This document shows positions 27,403 to 35,926 of a stretch of 64,000 bases of DNA, in pieces (positions within the stretch are counted from its first letter, which is position 1; every line of letters begins with the position of its first letter). The stretch spans positions 656,007 through 720,006 of the forward strand of contig NZ_BSTS01000001.1 in assembly GCF_030269665.1 (NCBI RefSeq), given 5' to 3'. This stretch comes from Actinomycetospora sp. NBRC 106375. Lineage in GTDB: Bacteria > Actinomycetota > Actinomycetes > Mycobacteriales > Pseudonocardiaceae. Under the pieces are notes generated by a model that searched no databases, was not told the DNA's origin, and saw nothing but the letters and a program-made list of their open reading frames with translations. The translations under genes and the position numbers were made by a program.

Positions 27403-27897
27403 ATGGACGTCACGACGCGCGAACGCACCCACACCTGGTCCGACCCCCGTGAGCTCGCCGCCGCGGCGGGCTCGCGCAGCGGCCTCGAGTTCCTGCAGGC
27501 CATGGCCGACGGGACGCTCCCGCCGCCGCCGATCATGACGCTGGTCGGGGCGTCGGTGGCGTCGGTGGAGCCCGGTCGCGTCGTGTTCACCGTCGAGCCC
27601 GCGGAGTTCCACTACAACCCGATCGGCTCGGTGCACGGCGGCATCTACGCGACGCTGCTCGACTCCGCCGCCGGGTGCGCGGTGCACAGCACCCTCGACG
27701 CCGGTGTCGGCTACACGAGCCTCGACCTCTCGGTGAAGTTCCTGCGCAAGCTCACGGCCGACTCCGGGACCGCCCGCGCCACGGGCCACGTCGTCCACGC
27801 CGGGCGCAGCACGGCGCTGGCTCGCGCCGAGCTCGTCGACGGTGCGGGGCGCCTGGTCGCCGAGGCCACCTCGAGCTGCCTGATCCTGCGGGGCTGA
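27403..27897 (+). CDS. PaaI-type acyl-CoA thioesterase (hotdog fold)
   Basis: This 164-residue hotdog-fold protein carries [23 protein letters not shown], in which the N...HGG loop supplies the catalytic residues, and [14 protein letters not shown] and [17 protein letters not shown] on the second strand. The family hydrolyses acyl- or phenylacetyl-CoA thioesters. ATG 27403 is preceded by CAGGAGCACG, a good ribosome-binding site. The yebC gene is divergent. Confidence 0.88.
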   Translation: MDVTTRERTHTWSDPRELAAAAGSRSGLEFLQAMADGTLPPPPIMTLVGASVASVEPGRVVFTVEPAEFHYNPIGSVHGGIYATLLDSAAGCAVHSTLDAGVGYTSLDLSVKFLRKLTADSGTARATGHVVHAGRSTALARAELVDGAGRLVAEATSSCLILRG

Positions 27898-28018
27898 ACC
27901 ACCCGCGGCGCGCGTCCGAACACGGGCCCGGACGCGCGGGCCACCCGGCCGTGTGGTGCGCTGGCGTCCGTCGCCGGGCCGGAACGAACGTCGGGACGAG
28001 TCGAGACGAAGGGGCGCG

Positions 28019-29452
28019 ATGCCTGCCGCGAGACCGTGGAGACGCGCCGCGACGGGGGCCACCGCGGTCCTGCTCGCGCTGGCCGCCGCCTGTGGCGGGG
28101 CCGCCACCCCACCCGCGGCGCCGGGGAGCTCGGCCGCGGCGCCCGCGGCGCCGGCCGACCCCGCGCGGACGGCGTCGGCCGGTCCCACCGGCGGCGAGGG
28201 GCCTGCCCCGTCGGGCGCGGCCACCGAGGGGCTGACCCCGGTGCCCGTGACGGTGCCCGCCGGCATGGGCGACGACCCGTTCAACGCCCCCCGCCAGGCG
28301 CTGGTGCCGCCCGGCTGGTCGATCGCCGTGTGGGCGCGCGTGCCCGGCGCGCGGATGGAGGCGTTCGCGCCCGACGGGGCCCTGCTGGTCTCGCGTCCCG
28401 GGGCAGGCCAGGTCGTGCGGCTGGTCGCCGGGCCGAACGGTCCGACGAGCACGCCGCTGGTCGACGGGCTGACCCAGCCGCACGGGCTGACCTTCGTCGG
28501 GAACACCCTCTACATCGCCGAGAGCAACGCGGTGCGGTCCTACCCGTACCAGGGCGGCTCGCTCGGCACGCCGACCACGATCGTCGACGACCTGCCCGAC
28601 GCCCGCAGCCCCGACCTGCGCGGCGCCTACGCGCACGCCCTCAAGAGCGTCGCGGTCGGCCCGGACGGCTCGGTGTACGTCTCCGTCGGCTCCACCGCCA
28701 ACGTCTCGCCGCAGGACCGGGACTCGACCCCGCAGCGGGCGTCGATCCTGCGCATCCCGCCGGGCGGCGGCGCCGCGGAGCCGTACGCCCGCGGCGTGCG
28801 CAACGGCACCGGCCTGGCCGTCGCCCCGGACGGCGCGGTGTGGACCGCGGTCAACAACCGCGACAACATCCCGTTCCCGTACGACCGGCCGTACGGCGAC
28901 GACGACGGGTCGGCGCGGGGCCGCGTCATCCCCGACTACGTCGACGACCACCCGCCCGAGGAGCTCGCCCGGCTCTACCCCGGGCGCGACGTCGGGTGGC
29001 CGTTCTGCAACCCCGACCCCGACGTGAACCCGGGCGTGGCCGGCAGCGCGATCGACCCGTCCGACGTCCCGTTCGTCGCCGACGCCGAGACGAACCCCGA
29101 CGGGCGCGCGCTGGACTGCCGGTCGCTGACCCCGATCGAGCAGACGATGGGCGCCCACTCGGCGCCGCTCGGGCTCGCCTTCGGCACGCTCCCGGCGCCC
29201 TACGGGCAGGGCGCGATCGTCGGCGTGCACGGGTCGTGGAACCGGCAGACGCCCCGCGCACCGGAGGTCTCGTTCTACTCCTGGCGCGGCGGCGCGCTCG
29301 ACGGCCAGCGCACCCTCGTCGGCGGCTTCCAGGGCCCGGACGGCTCGCGCTGGGGCCGGCCGGTGGCCGCGGTGCAGGGGCCCGACGGGGCCGTCTACAT
29401 CACCGACGACGGCGCGGACGCCGTCTACCGCCTGGCCCCGCCCGGTCGGTAG
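28019..29452 (+). CDS. PQQ-dependent sugar (sorbosone/glucose) dehydrogenase-like lipoprotein
   Basis: This 477-residue secreted protein has a signal peptide ending in a lipobox (ALAAAC, near residue 20-25) and a Pro/Ala/Gly-rich linker. The rest resembles a six-bladed soluble glucose/sorbosone dehydrogenase propeller: GLTQPHGLTFVGNTLY, VSVGSTANV, RGVRNGTGLAVAPDG and FGTLPAPYGQGA. Relatives bind PQQ and calcium and oxidise sugars outside the cell. Whether this one binds PQQ cannot be seen. ATG 28019 is chosen over an upstream in-frame start because it gives a proper signal peptide. Confidence 0.8.
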   Translation: MPAARPWRRAATGATAVLLALAAACGGAATPPAAPGSSAAAPAAPADPARTASAGPTGGEGPAPSGAATEGLTPVPVTVPAGMGDDPFNAPRQALVPPGWSIAVWARVPGARMEAFAPDGALLVSRPGAGQVVRLVAGPNGPTSTPLVDGLTQPHGLTFVGNTLYIAESNAVRSYPYQGGSLGTPTTIVDDLPDARSPDLRGAYAHALKSVAVGPDGSVYVSVGSTANVSPQDRDSTPQRASILRIPPGGGAAEPYARGVRNGTGLAVAPDGAVWTAVNNRDNIPFPYDRPYGDDDGSARGRVIPDYVDDHPPEELARLYPGRDVGWPFCNPDPDVNPGVAGSAIDPSDVPFVADAETNPDGRALDCRSLTPIEQTMGAHSAPLGLAFGTLPAPYGQGAIVGVHGSWNRQTPRAPEVSFYSWRGGALDGQRTLVGGFQGPDGSRWGRPVAAVQGPDGAVYITDDGADAVYRLAPPGR

Positions 29453-29522
29453 TGCCCAACCGTTTCGCGGTCCGGCGCGCGGGGCACGTGACCCGCGACA
29501 CCTGATCCACCGGAGGGGACCC

Positions 29523-29996
29523 ATGAGCGAGAACGTGACCGTGACCCGCACCGTCGACGCCAGGCCCGAGCAGATCTTCGCGCTGCTCAGCACGCCCGAC
29601 CGACACCACGAGTTCGACGGGGCCGGCATGCTGCGGGGCGTCGACGGTCCGGGAGAGGTCAGCGGCATCGGCGACCAGTTCGTCATGAACATGCGCAACG
29701 ACGTGCTGGGCGACTACCAGATGCTCAACACGGTCACCGCCTACGAGCAGGACCGCGAGATCGCCTGGGCGCCGCAGCTGCACCCGCTCGACGGCTACAC
29801 CGACAAGCTCGGGAACGTGACCGCGAAGGGCCACACCTGGACCTGGAGGCTCGCGCCGGCGGGCGGCGGCACCGAGGTCACGCAGGTCTACGACTGGAGC
29901 GGGGTGGCGGACCCCGACTTCAAGGGCTTCTTCCCGCTCGTGACCGAGGACCAGATGACGCAGACGATCGACAAGGTCGCCGACGCGGCGAGCTGA
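29523..29996 (+). CDS. SRPBCC family protein
   Basis: This 157-residue protein begins MSENVTVTRTVDARPEQIFALLSTPDRHHEFDG (in part), the classic start of a START/Bet v1-type lipid- or ligand-binding domain, and ends with FFPLVTEDQMTQTIDKVADA. The cavity ligand is unknown. It converges on the HxlR regulator and has a GGAGGGGAC ribosome-binding site. Confidence 0.82.
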   Translation: MSENVTVTRTVDARPEQIFALLSTPDRHHEFDGAGMLRGVDGPGEVSGIGDQFVMNMRNDVLGDYQMLNTVTAYEQDREIAWAPQLHPLDGYTDKLGNVTAKGHTWTWRLAPAGGGTEVTQVYDWSGVADPDFKGFFPLVTEDQMTQTIDKVADAAS

Positions 29997-30000
29997 CGCC

Positions 30001-30483
30001 CTATCGGTGCGCGGCACCCCGGGCCCCGGGCCCGGGCGTGCTGCGCACCCGGTCCTCCGAGCCCAGGCGGTGCCCGCCCGCGCACTCCGCCACCAGCTCC
30101 ACCGGCGCCCCGCAGCCCTCGTGGCGCACCACCACCGGCGGCCCGTCGTCGCGGTGGCGGTCGCCGTAGGCCATGAGCGCCATGAGCACCGGGCGCAGGT
30201 CCTGCCCGGCCTCGGTCAGCCGGTACTCGCGGCGCGTCCGGCGGCCCGGCTCCCGGTACTCCCGGGTCTCGACGAGGCCGGCGTCCGCGAGCACCGCCAG
30301 GCGCCGGGTGAGCACGGTGCGGGCGATCCCGAGGTGCGCGACGAGGTCGTCGAAGCGGCGCACGCCGTGGAGCAGGTCGCGCACCACGAGCATCGTCCAC
30401 GGCTCGCCCAGCACGGTCATCGTGCGCGCGATCGAGCACGCGCCGCTGTCGACGTCGCGCCAGCGCAGGGGCGTCCCGGTCAT
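30001..30483 (-). CDS. HxlR family transcriptional regulator
   Basis: This 160-residue protein has the HxlR winged-helix domain: MTVLGEPWTMLVVRDLLHGVRRFDDL, then IARTVLTRRLAVLADAGLVETREY and RREYRLTEAGQDL. A cysteine near the N-terminus (DSGACSIAR) may sense redox or electrophiles, as in related YodB/HypR regulators. It overlaps the LLM oxidoreductase by four bases (ATGA), so it is the last gene of the SRPBCC-LLM-HxlR operon and probably controls it. Confidence 0.9.
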   Translation of the reverse strand: MTGTPLRWRDVDSGACSIARTMTVLGEPWTMLVVRDLLHGVRRFDDLVAHLGIARTVLTRRLAVLADAGLVETREYREPGRRTRREYRLTEAGQDLRPVLMALMAYGDRHRDDGPPVVVRHEGCGAPVELVAECAGGHRLGSEDRVRSTPGPGARGAAHR

Positions 30484-31523
30484 CCGACCTCCTCCACGAG
30501 CTCGATCGCCCGCCCCAGCGTGTCCAGCCGCGCGCCGAGGTCGGCGCCCGCCGGGTAGAGCCGCACCGTGGTGATCCCGGCGTCGCGCCAGGCGCGCAGC
30601 CGGCCGCGCACGCCGTCCTCGGTGCCGATCAGCGTGGTCGCCGCGACCATCGCCCGCGGCACCGCCGCGACGGCGTCGTCGCGGCGCCCCTCCTGCCACA
30701 GCGCGCCCACCTCGGCCGCGACGTCGGCGAACCCCTGGCGGGCGTAGGCGTCGCGGTAGAAGTTCCGGCTCGCCGAGCCCATCCCGCCGAGGCTGAAGGC
30801 GAGGCCCGCGCGGCGCTCGTCGAGCATCGCGCCGAGCTGGTGCTCGTCCTCCGCGAACGCCACCTCGGCGCCCTGGCACAGGTCGAGGTCGGCGAGCGTG
30901 CGCCCGGCCGCGGCGGCCCCGGCCGCGAGGGGTTCGAGCGAGGTCGCGGCGCCCTCGGGGACGAAGCTCGTGCCCAGCCAGCCGTCGGCGACCTCGCCGG
31001 TGAGGTGCAGCATCCGCGGCGAGAGCGTCGCGAGGTAGATCGGGACGGGGTGCTCGGCGCGCACCGACACCCGCATCGGGCGGGCCTCCCCGCCGGGCAG
31101 GGGCAGGGTGACGTGGCGCCCATCGTAGGCGACCTTCTCCCCCGCCATCACCCGCCGCACGACCTCGACGGTCTCGCGCATCCGGCCCAGCGGGTGGGCG
31201 AACGGCACCCCGTGCAGCCCCTCGACGACCTGGGGCCCGGAGCTGCCGAGGCCCAGGAGGAAGCGGCCCTCGGCGAGGGTCTGCAGGGTCAGCGCGGTCT
31301 GGGCGATCAGCGCCGGGGTGCGGGTGCCGACCTGCACCACGCCGGACCCGAGCAGCATCCGGTCGGTGCGCGCCGCGAGGTAGCCCAGCGGCGACGGCGC
31401 GTCGGACCCCCAGGCCTCGGCGACCCAGCACACGTCGAGGCCGAGCCGTTCGGCCTCGACGACGAAGTCGACCGTCTCGGCCCACGGCGCGCCGGAGGCC
31501 TCGATCGTGGTCGCGGTGCGCAT
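30480..31523 (-). CDS. LLM class F420-dependent oxidoreductase
   Basis: This 347-residue TIM-barrel protein of the luciferase-like family starts MRTATTIEASGAPW and continues with EAERLGLDVCWVAEAWGSDAPSPLGYLA, GSGVVQVGTRTPALIAQTA and the C-terminal GTEDGVRGRLRAWRDAG. It most likely uses F420 (or FMN) for hydride transfer, as usual in actinobacteria. Its ATG is adjacent to the SRPBCC stop (TGATG), and the HxlR gene overlaps its end. Confidence 0.87.
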   Translation of the reverse strand: MRTATTIEASGAPWAETVDFVVEAERLGLDVCWVAEAWGSDAPSPLGYLAARTDRMLLGSGVVQVGTRTPALIAQTALTLQTLAEGRFLLGLGSSGPQVVEGLHGVPFAHPLGRMRETVEVVRRVMAGEKVAYDGRHVTLPLPGGEARPMRVSVRAEHPVPIYLATLSPRMLHLTGEVADGWLGTSFVPEGAATSLEPLAAGAAAAGRTLADLDLCQGAEVAFAEDEHQLGAMLDERRAGLAFSLGGMGSASRNFYRDAYARQGFADVAAEVGALWQEGRRDDAVAAVPRAMVAATTLIGTEDGVRGRLRAWRDAGITTVRLYPAGADLGARLDTLGRAIELVEEVG

Positions 31524-32035
31524 CAGGACTCGGCGCGCTCCTTGATCCCCGCCAGCGTGCGCTCGATGCCCGCCCGGAACTCCCGCAGCCGGCCGGCCAC
31601 GATGCGCTCCTCCTTGTCGGGCATCCGCTCGATGACCTTCGTCAGGTTCGACGGCCCCGGGCCCATCTGCGCCCACTGCCGCAGCTCGGTGCCCTCCCCG
31701 GCGGGCGTGAGGGTGAACAGCCAGGTCGCCGTGGGGTTGGCGGTGTCCATCACGGCCCAGGAGAAGCGGCGTTCCTCGTCGCACTCGATGACGGTCGACA
31801 CCGTCTCCCACTCCCCCGCCTGCGGGTGGGAGTTCCGGCCGCGGAAGCGGTGGCCCACCGCGGGCGCCTCGCCCTCGGCCGGCCCGTCCGGCGCGGGCAG
31901 CCAGTGCGCCTCCTGCAGCTCCTCGGAGGTGTCGGCGACGACCGCGATGTCCCGGACCAGCGGCCACACGCGGGCGGGCGGCGCGGCGATGTGGACCTCG
32001 GCCTCGACGGTGGGGCGGTCGGCGTAGCGCGGCAT
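31523..32035 (-). CDS. SRPBCC family protein
   Basis: This 170-residue protein has the SRPBCC pattern VEAEVHIAAPPARVWPLVRDIAVV near residue 10-35, then WETVSTVIECDEERRFSWAV and TATWLFTLTPAGEGTELRQWAQM. It is a hydrophobic-ligand pocket protein of unknown ligand, not closely similar to the other SRPBCC proteins here. It is first in the operon with the LLM oxidoreductase and HxlR, and copy 3 of the palindrome family lies just upstream. Confidence 0.8.
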   Translation of the reverse strand: MPRYADRPTVEAEVHIAAPPARVWPLVRDIAVVADTSEELQEAHWLPAPDGPAEGEAPAVGHRFRGRNSHPQAGEWETVSTVIECDEERRFSWAVMDTANPTATWLFTLTPAGEGTELRQWAQMGPGPSNLTKVIERMPDKEERIVAGRLREFRAGIERTLAGIKERAES

Positions 32036-32078
32036 CGGGGCAGCCTACCGACCTGGGTCCGCCCTCGACACCCAGCAC

Positions 32079-32124
32079 GTACGTGAGCAGTTGGCGCCCC
32101 GGGAGGGGCGCCAACTGCTCACGT
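32079..32124. repeat. Intergenic palindrome, copy 3 (GTGAGCAGTTGGCGCC type)
   Basis: Near-perfect arms GTACGTGAGCAGTTGGCGCC and their complement around GGGA. Its arms match copy 2 at 5174 in sequence. Here both flanking genes (pdxT and SRPBCC) run on the minus strand, and the pdxT stop lies five bases outside the repeat. It would terminate pdxT transcription and separate the two units. Confidence 0.75.
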
Positions 32125-32128
32125 GGGG

Positions 32129-32755
32129 TCAGCCGGCGGCGGCGTACTCCCGCACCCGGCGCAGGAACAGGTCGTGCAGCCGGGCGTCGCCGGTCTGCTC
32201 GGGGTGGAACGCGGTCGCCATCACCGGGCCCTGGCGCACCGCGACGACCTTGCCCGACGCCGGCCCGGGCACGGAGCCCGGCACCCGCGCCAGGACCTCG
32301 ACGCCGCGCCCGGTCGACTCCACCCACGGGGCGCGGATGAACACCGCCCGCACCGGCCCGCCGACCACGCCGGTGACCGCGAGGTCCGTCTCGAATGACT
32401 GCACCTGCCGGCCGAAGGCGTTGCGGCGCACCGTGATGTCGAGGGCGCCGAGCTGGTGCTGGTCCGGGCGCCCGTCGATGGCCTCGCGGGCCAGCAGGAT
32501 CATCCCCGCGCACGAGCCGAACGCCGGCATCCCCGCGCGCAGGCGCTCGCGCAGCGGCTCGAGCAGCTCCACCGCCTCGAGGAGCTTCGAGAGCGTCGTC
32601 GACTCGCCGCCGGGCAGCACCAGCCCGGCGACCTCGGCGAGCTCCGCGGGCCGGCGCACCGGGCGGGCCTCGGCGCCGCAGGCGCGCAGCGCGTCGAGGT
32701 GCTCGGGGACGTTGCCCTGCAGGGCCAGGACGCCGACGGGTGCGGTCACGGCCAC
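32129..32755 (-). CDS. pdxT: Pyridoxal 5'-phosphate synthase glutaminase subunit PdxT
   Basis: This 208-residue class I glutamine amidotransferase feeds ammonia to PdxS for vitamin B6 synthesis. The oxyanion-loop [13 protein letters not shown], the nucleophile in [10 protein letters not shown] and the catalytic HPE in [10 protein letters not shown] are all present. It lies about 1.1 kb after pdxS, with two DUF4190-type membrane genes between them. Confidence 0.95.
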   Translation of the reverse strand: MAVTAPVGVLALQGNVPEHLDALRACGAEARPVRRPAELAEVAGLVLPGGESTTLSKLLEAVELLEPLRERLRAGMPAFGSCAGMILLAREAIDGRPDQHQLGALDITVRRNAFGRQVQSFETDLAVTGVVGGPVRAVFIRAPWVESTGRGVEVLARVPGSVPGPASGKVVAVRQGPVMATAFHPEQTGDARLHDLFLRRVREYAAAG

Positions 32756-32776
32756 CAGTCTAGGAAGGCGGGACGC

Positions 32777-33229
32777 TCAGCCGCCCGTGCCGCCGGGGTC
32801 GCCGAAGCGCGCGCGGTACTCGTCGAGGTGCTGGGACGCACACATGCGCTCCTGCTGCTGCCCCTGGGCCTGCGCCATGCACTCGTCGAGCGTGAGGCCC
32901 TCGCCGAAGGTCCCGATCCCGAGCAGGCCCGGCACGACCAGCCACGCGCCCACGATGAGACCGACGAGCGCGAGCACGAAGCCGCCGAGGGAGGCGCCGC
33001 CGCTGCGCTCGCGGTCGTGGAACGCGCGGCGCGAGCCGATGAAGCCGACGACGAGACCGACGACGCCGAAGGCCACCCCCAGCCACGCCAGCCAGTCCAT
33101 GTCCCAGATCAGACCGGAGAGGCCGGAGCCGACGGCGAGGATGCCGAGGGCGAGCGCGCCGGTGCCGAGGCCGCCGTCACGCTCCCGCGGGTCGACGCTC
33201 TCGCGGGCGGGGCGGGAGGCGGACGTCAT
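32777..33229 (-). CDS. DUF4190-type membrane protein (paralogue A)
   Basis: This 150-residue protein has three to four hydrophobic segments (LGTGALALGILAVG, WLAWLGVAFGVVGLVVGFIG, LGGFVLALVGLIVGAWLV), then a predicted outside C-terminal tail of ~45 residues with GLTLDECMAQ and MCASQHLDEYRARFG. The tail contains two cysteines. The next gene encodes a paralogue with the same tail. ATG 33229 is preceded by GGGAGGC. Function unknown. Confidence 0.75.
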   Translation of the reverse strand: MTSASRPARESVDPRERDGGLGTGALALGILAVGSGLSGLIWDMDWLAWLGVAFGVVGLVVGFIGSRRAFHDRERSGGASLGGFVLALVGLIVGAWLVVPGLLGIGTFGEGLTLDECMAQAQGQQQERMCASQHLDEYRARFGDPGGTGG

Positions 33230-33251
33230 GGCGGAATCCTGCCACCGCCGC

Positions 33252-33821
33252 CTACTCGGCCGCGCCCGGGTACCGCTGGTTGAACTCCTGGAGATGCTGC
33301 GACTTGCACATGTGCATCTCACGGGCGGTGGTCGACTGGGCCATGCACTGGTCGAGCGTCAGCCCGTCGCCGAACTGTCCGGTGCCGAACAGCGTCGGCC
33401 ACACGATGATCGCGCCCGCGACGAGCCCGACGGCCCCGGCGACGAAGCCGCCGAGCGAGGACACCCCGTCGGTCGCCAGGTTGTGGAAGGCCCGGCGGGC
33501 GCCGAGGTAGCCGGCGACCACGGCGGGCAGGCCCAGCACCACGCCTGCCCAGCCCGTCCAGCAGGTCGCCACGGCGAGCAGCCCGAGCACGAGCGCCGGG
33601 GTGCCCATGCCGTTCTTCTTCGCGGGCTCCTCGACGGGCTCCGCGTCCTCGGCCGGCTTCCGGCGCCGCGGCGCGGCGGCCGGCGCGGGAGCGGACGGCT
33701 CCGGCCCGACGGCCCGGAGCACGTCCGTGCTGGCCTCGGGGTCGACGTCGTGCGTCTCCGCCGTGGCCTGCCGGTGCATGCCGACCAGCCGGCGTGGGGA
33801 GCCGCCGTGCGGGGTGGTCAT
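33252..33821 (-). CDS. DUF4190-type membrane protein (paralogue B)
   Basis: This 189-residue protein has a ~65-residue charged, Pro/Ala/Glu-rich cytosolic N-terminus, then hydrophobic segments (GTPALVLGLLAVATCW, VVLGLPAVVAGYLGARRAF, GGFVAGAVGLVAGAIIVW) and a C-terminal tail with GLTLDQCMAQ and MCKSQHLQEFNQRY. The tail repeats that of paralogue A with the same two cysteines and spacing. ATG 33821 is uncertain; an internal ATG at 33779 is possible. It is co-directional with pdxS and pdxT and likely in their operon. Confidence 0.72.
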   Translation of the reverse strand: MTTPHGGSPRRLVGMHRQATAETHDVDPEASTDVLRAVGPEPSAPAPAAAPRRRKPAEDAEPVEEPAKKNGMGTPALVLGLLAVATCWTGWAGVVLGLPAVVAGYLGARRAFHNLATDGVSSLGGFVAGAVGLVAGAIIVWPTLFGTGQFGDGLTLDQCMAQSTTAREMHMCKSQHLQEFNQRYPGAAE

Positions 33822-33864
33822 CGACCGCATCGTCCCACGCGCCGCGGTGATCGCCGCGTGAGCC

Positions 33865-34767
33865 TCACCAGCCGCGGGTCGCGAGCCGTTCGTGCTCGGC
33901 CATGTCGGAGGTGGTGCGCCCGACCATCGCCTCACCGAGCCCGGCCGAGACCTTGGCGATCACGTCCGGGTCGTCGTGGAAGGTCGTGGCCCGCACGATC
34001 GCCTCGGCACGCTTCGCCGGGTCGCCGGACTTGAAGATGCCCGAGCCCACGAAGACGCCCTCGGCGCCGAGCTGCATCATCATCGCGGCGTCCGCCGGGG
34101 TGGCGATGCCGCCCGCGGTGAACAGCACGACCGGCAGCCGGCCCGACTCGGCGACCTCCTGCACGAGCGACACCGGGGCCCGCAGCTCCTTCGCCGCCGC
34201 GTAGAGCTCCTGGGTGTCCATCCGCGACAGCGCCCGGATCTCCGAGCGGATCGCCCGCATGTGGCGGGTGGCCTCGACGACGTTGCCGGTGCCGGCCTCG
34301 CCCTTCGACCGGATCATCGCCGCGCCCTCGCCGAGGCGGCGCAGGGCCTCGCCGAGGTTGGTCGCGCCGCAGACGAACGGGACGGTGAACGCCCACTTGT
34401 CGATGTGGTGGGCCTCGTCGGCCGGGGTGAGCACCTCGGACTCGTCGACGTAGTCGACGCCGATGGACTGCAGCACCTGCGCCTCGACGAAGTGCCCGAT
34501 GCGGGCCTTCGCCATCACCGGGATCGACACGGACTCGACGATGCCCGCGACCATGTCCGGATCGGACATGCGCGCCACGCCGCCCTGCGCGCGGATGTCG
34601 GCGGGCACCCGCTCGAGCGCCATCACGGCGACGGCCCCGGCGTCCTCGGCGATCTTCGCCTGCTCCGGCGTGACGACGTCCATGATCACGCCGCCCTTGA
34701 GCATGTCGGCGAGACCGCGCTTGACCCCTCCGGTGCCGGTGGCGGGGGCGGTGTCGGGCCTGGTCAC
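33865..34767 (-). CDS. pdxS: Pyridoxal 5'-phosphate synthase lyase subunit PdxS
   Basis: This 300-residue PdxS/SNZ TIM-barrel makes PLP from ribose 5-phosphate, glyceraldehyde 3-phosphate and PdxT-derived ammonia. Seen are [21 protein letters not shown] with the first catalytic Asp, [31 protein letters not shown] with a key Lys, [16 protein letters not shown], and [20 protein letters not shown] 12-bp palindrome lies upstream. Confidence 0.97.
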   Translation of the reverse strand: MTRPDTAPATGTGGVKRGLADMLKGGVIMDVVTPEQAKIAEDAGAVAVMALERVPADIRAQGGVARMSDPDMVAGIVESVSIPVMAKARIGHFVEAQVLQSIGVDYVDESEVLTPADEAHHIDKWAFTVPFVCGATNLGEALRRLGEGAAMIRSKGEAGTGNVVEATRHMRAIRSEIRALSRMDTQELYAAAKELRAPVSLVQEVAESGRLPVVLFTAGGIATPADAAMMMQLGAEGVFVGSGIFKSGDPAKRAEAIVRATTFHDDPDVIAKVSAGLGEAMVGRTTSDMAEHERLATRGW

Positions 34768-34796
34768 GGTGGGTCCTCCGGGTGCAGCACATCGAC

Positions 34797-34808
34797 GGTG
34801 ACGTCACC
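34797..34808. promoter_or_regulatory. 12-bp palindrome upstream of pdxS
   Basis: GGTGACGTCACC is a perfect palindrome about 30 bases ahead of the pdxS GTG. It could be a small operator, but no regulator is nearby and short GC-rich palindromes are common here. Confidence 0.25.
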
Positions 34809-34873
34809 GCGATCGTACGGCCGCACCCGGCCCGCGTGCCGTGACGCGGTGCACGATCCGGCACGTGGACGGG

Positions 34874-35926
34874 TCAGTGGATCGCCAGGGGGGTCCCGCC
34901 CGGCTCGAGGGCTGCGGGGTCGGCGAGCAGGTCGGGCAGCTGGTGGGGGTGGACGACGTCGAGGGTCACCGCGAGCTCGGCCGGGGTCCACCACCGGTGC
35001 CCGCGCACGGTGCGGGACTCGTGCTCGGTGAAGCCGGTGGTGTCGATCCCGCCGGACGGCACGTGCACGACGTGGAAGAGCTCGCGGCCCGCGTAGGTGG
35101 CGCCGCCGGCCTCGAACACCACCTCGCGCACCCAGAGCGGCCCCCGCACCTGCGCGGGCTCGACGTCCAGGCCGGTCTCCTCGGCCAGCGTGCGCGCGAC
35201 CGCGGCCCGGGGCTCCTCGCCCGGCCCGACGCCGCCCCCGGGGGCGAACCAGAACGACTCCGCCGGTCGCGCCGGGTCGACGCCCTCGAACAGCAGGACC
35301 CGTCCGTCGTCGTCCACCACGACGACCCGCACGGCGTCCTGGGCCGCCCGCACCGCCGGCGCCGCGGGGTGGACGCCGTCCGGGCCCGGCTCGGCGATCT
35401 CGAAGTACCGCGGCACCGGCGCGGTGCCCGCGAGGTGCAGCCACCGCACCATCCGGCGCCCGCGCAGGGCGCGCGTGTCCCGGACGGCGTCGTTGTGCAC
35501 CCGGCGGGCCACCGCGACCCGGGCGTTCGCGTCGGCGAGCTCGGCGGCGAGGTCCGCGGGCAGGGCGGCGGTGTCGAGCGGCGCGAGGGCGCGGGTGAGG
35601 TCGTTCTCGGCGGCCTCGCGGTCCGGGTCGAGCACGCCGTCCTCGGCCGCGCGGGTCGTGGCGGCGGCACGGGCGGCCGCGCGCAGGGCCCGCCGGTCGG
35701 CGTCGTCCATCGCCACCGGGCCCGCGGTCGCGGCGACGGCGCGGACGACGGCGGCGCGGCGGTCGAGCGCGGCGGCGAGCCCGGCGGCGGCGGCGTCGGT
35801 GCGCACGTGCAGCCGGTCGAGCCTGCGGGCCCGCGCGATCATCACCGCGGCGGTCACGACGACGAGCAGGAGGACGGCGGTGGCGACGATCGCCACCAGC
35901 ACGCCGACGGGACCGGGGAGCGTCAC
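34874..35926 (-). CDS. Membrane-anchored NUDIX hydrolase with LemA-like N-domain
   Basis: This 350-residue protein has one N-terminal membrane helix (VLVAIVATAVLLLVVVTAAVM, in part), an Ala/Arg-rich coiled-coil-like region of ~140 residues resembling LemA (RLDRLHVRTDAAAAGLAAALDRRAA), and a C-terminal NUDIX domain. The Nudix box is GGGVGPGEEPRAAVARTLAEETGL, with the expected Glu residues (part quoted only in name). Family members hydrolyse nucleoside diphosphates linked to other moieties. It lies between pdxS and pimA, the conserved place of the mycobacterial NUDIX gene of this cluster, and overlaps pimA by four bases (ATGA-type). Confidence 0.78.
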   Translation of the reverse strand: MTLPGPVGVLVAIVATAVLLLVVVTAAVMIARARRLDRLHVRTDAAAAGLAAALDRRAAVVRAVAATAGPVAMDDADRRALRAAARAAATTRAAEDGVLDPDREAAENDLTRALAPLDTAALPADLAAELADANARVAVARRVHNDAVRDTRALRGRRMVRWLHLAGTAPVPRYFEIAEPGPDGVHPAAPAVRAAQDAVRVVVVDDDGRVLLFEGVDPARPAESFWFAPGGGVGPGEEPRAAVARTLAEETGLDVEPAQVRGPLWVREVVFEAGGATYAGRELFHVVHVPSGGIDTTGFTEHESRTVRGHRWWTPAELAVTLDVVHPHQLPDLLADPAALEPGGTPLAIH

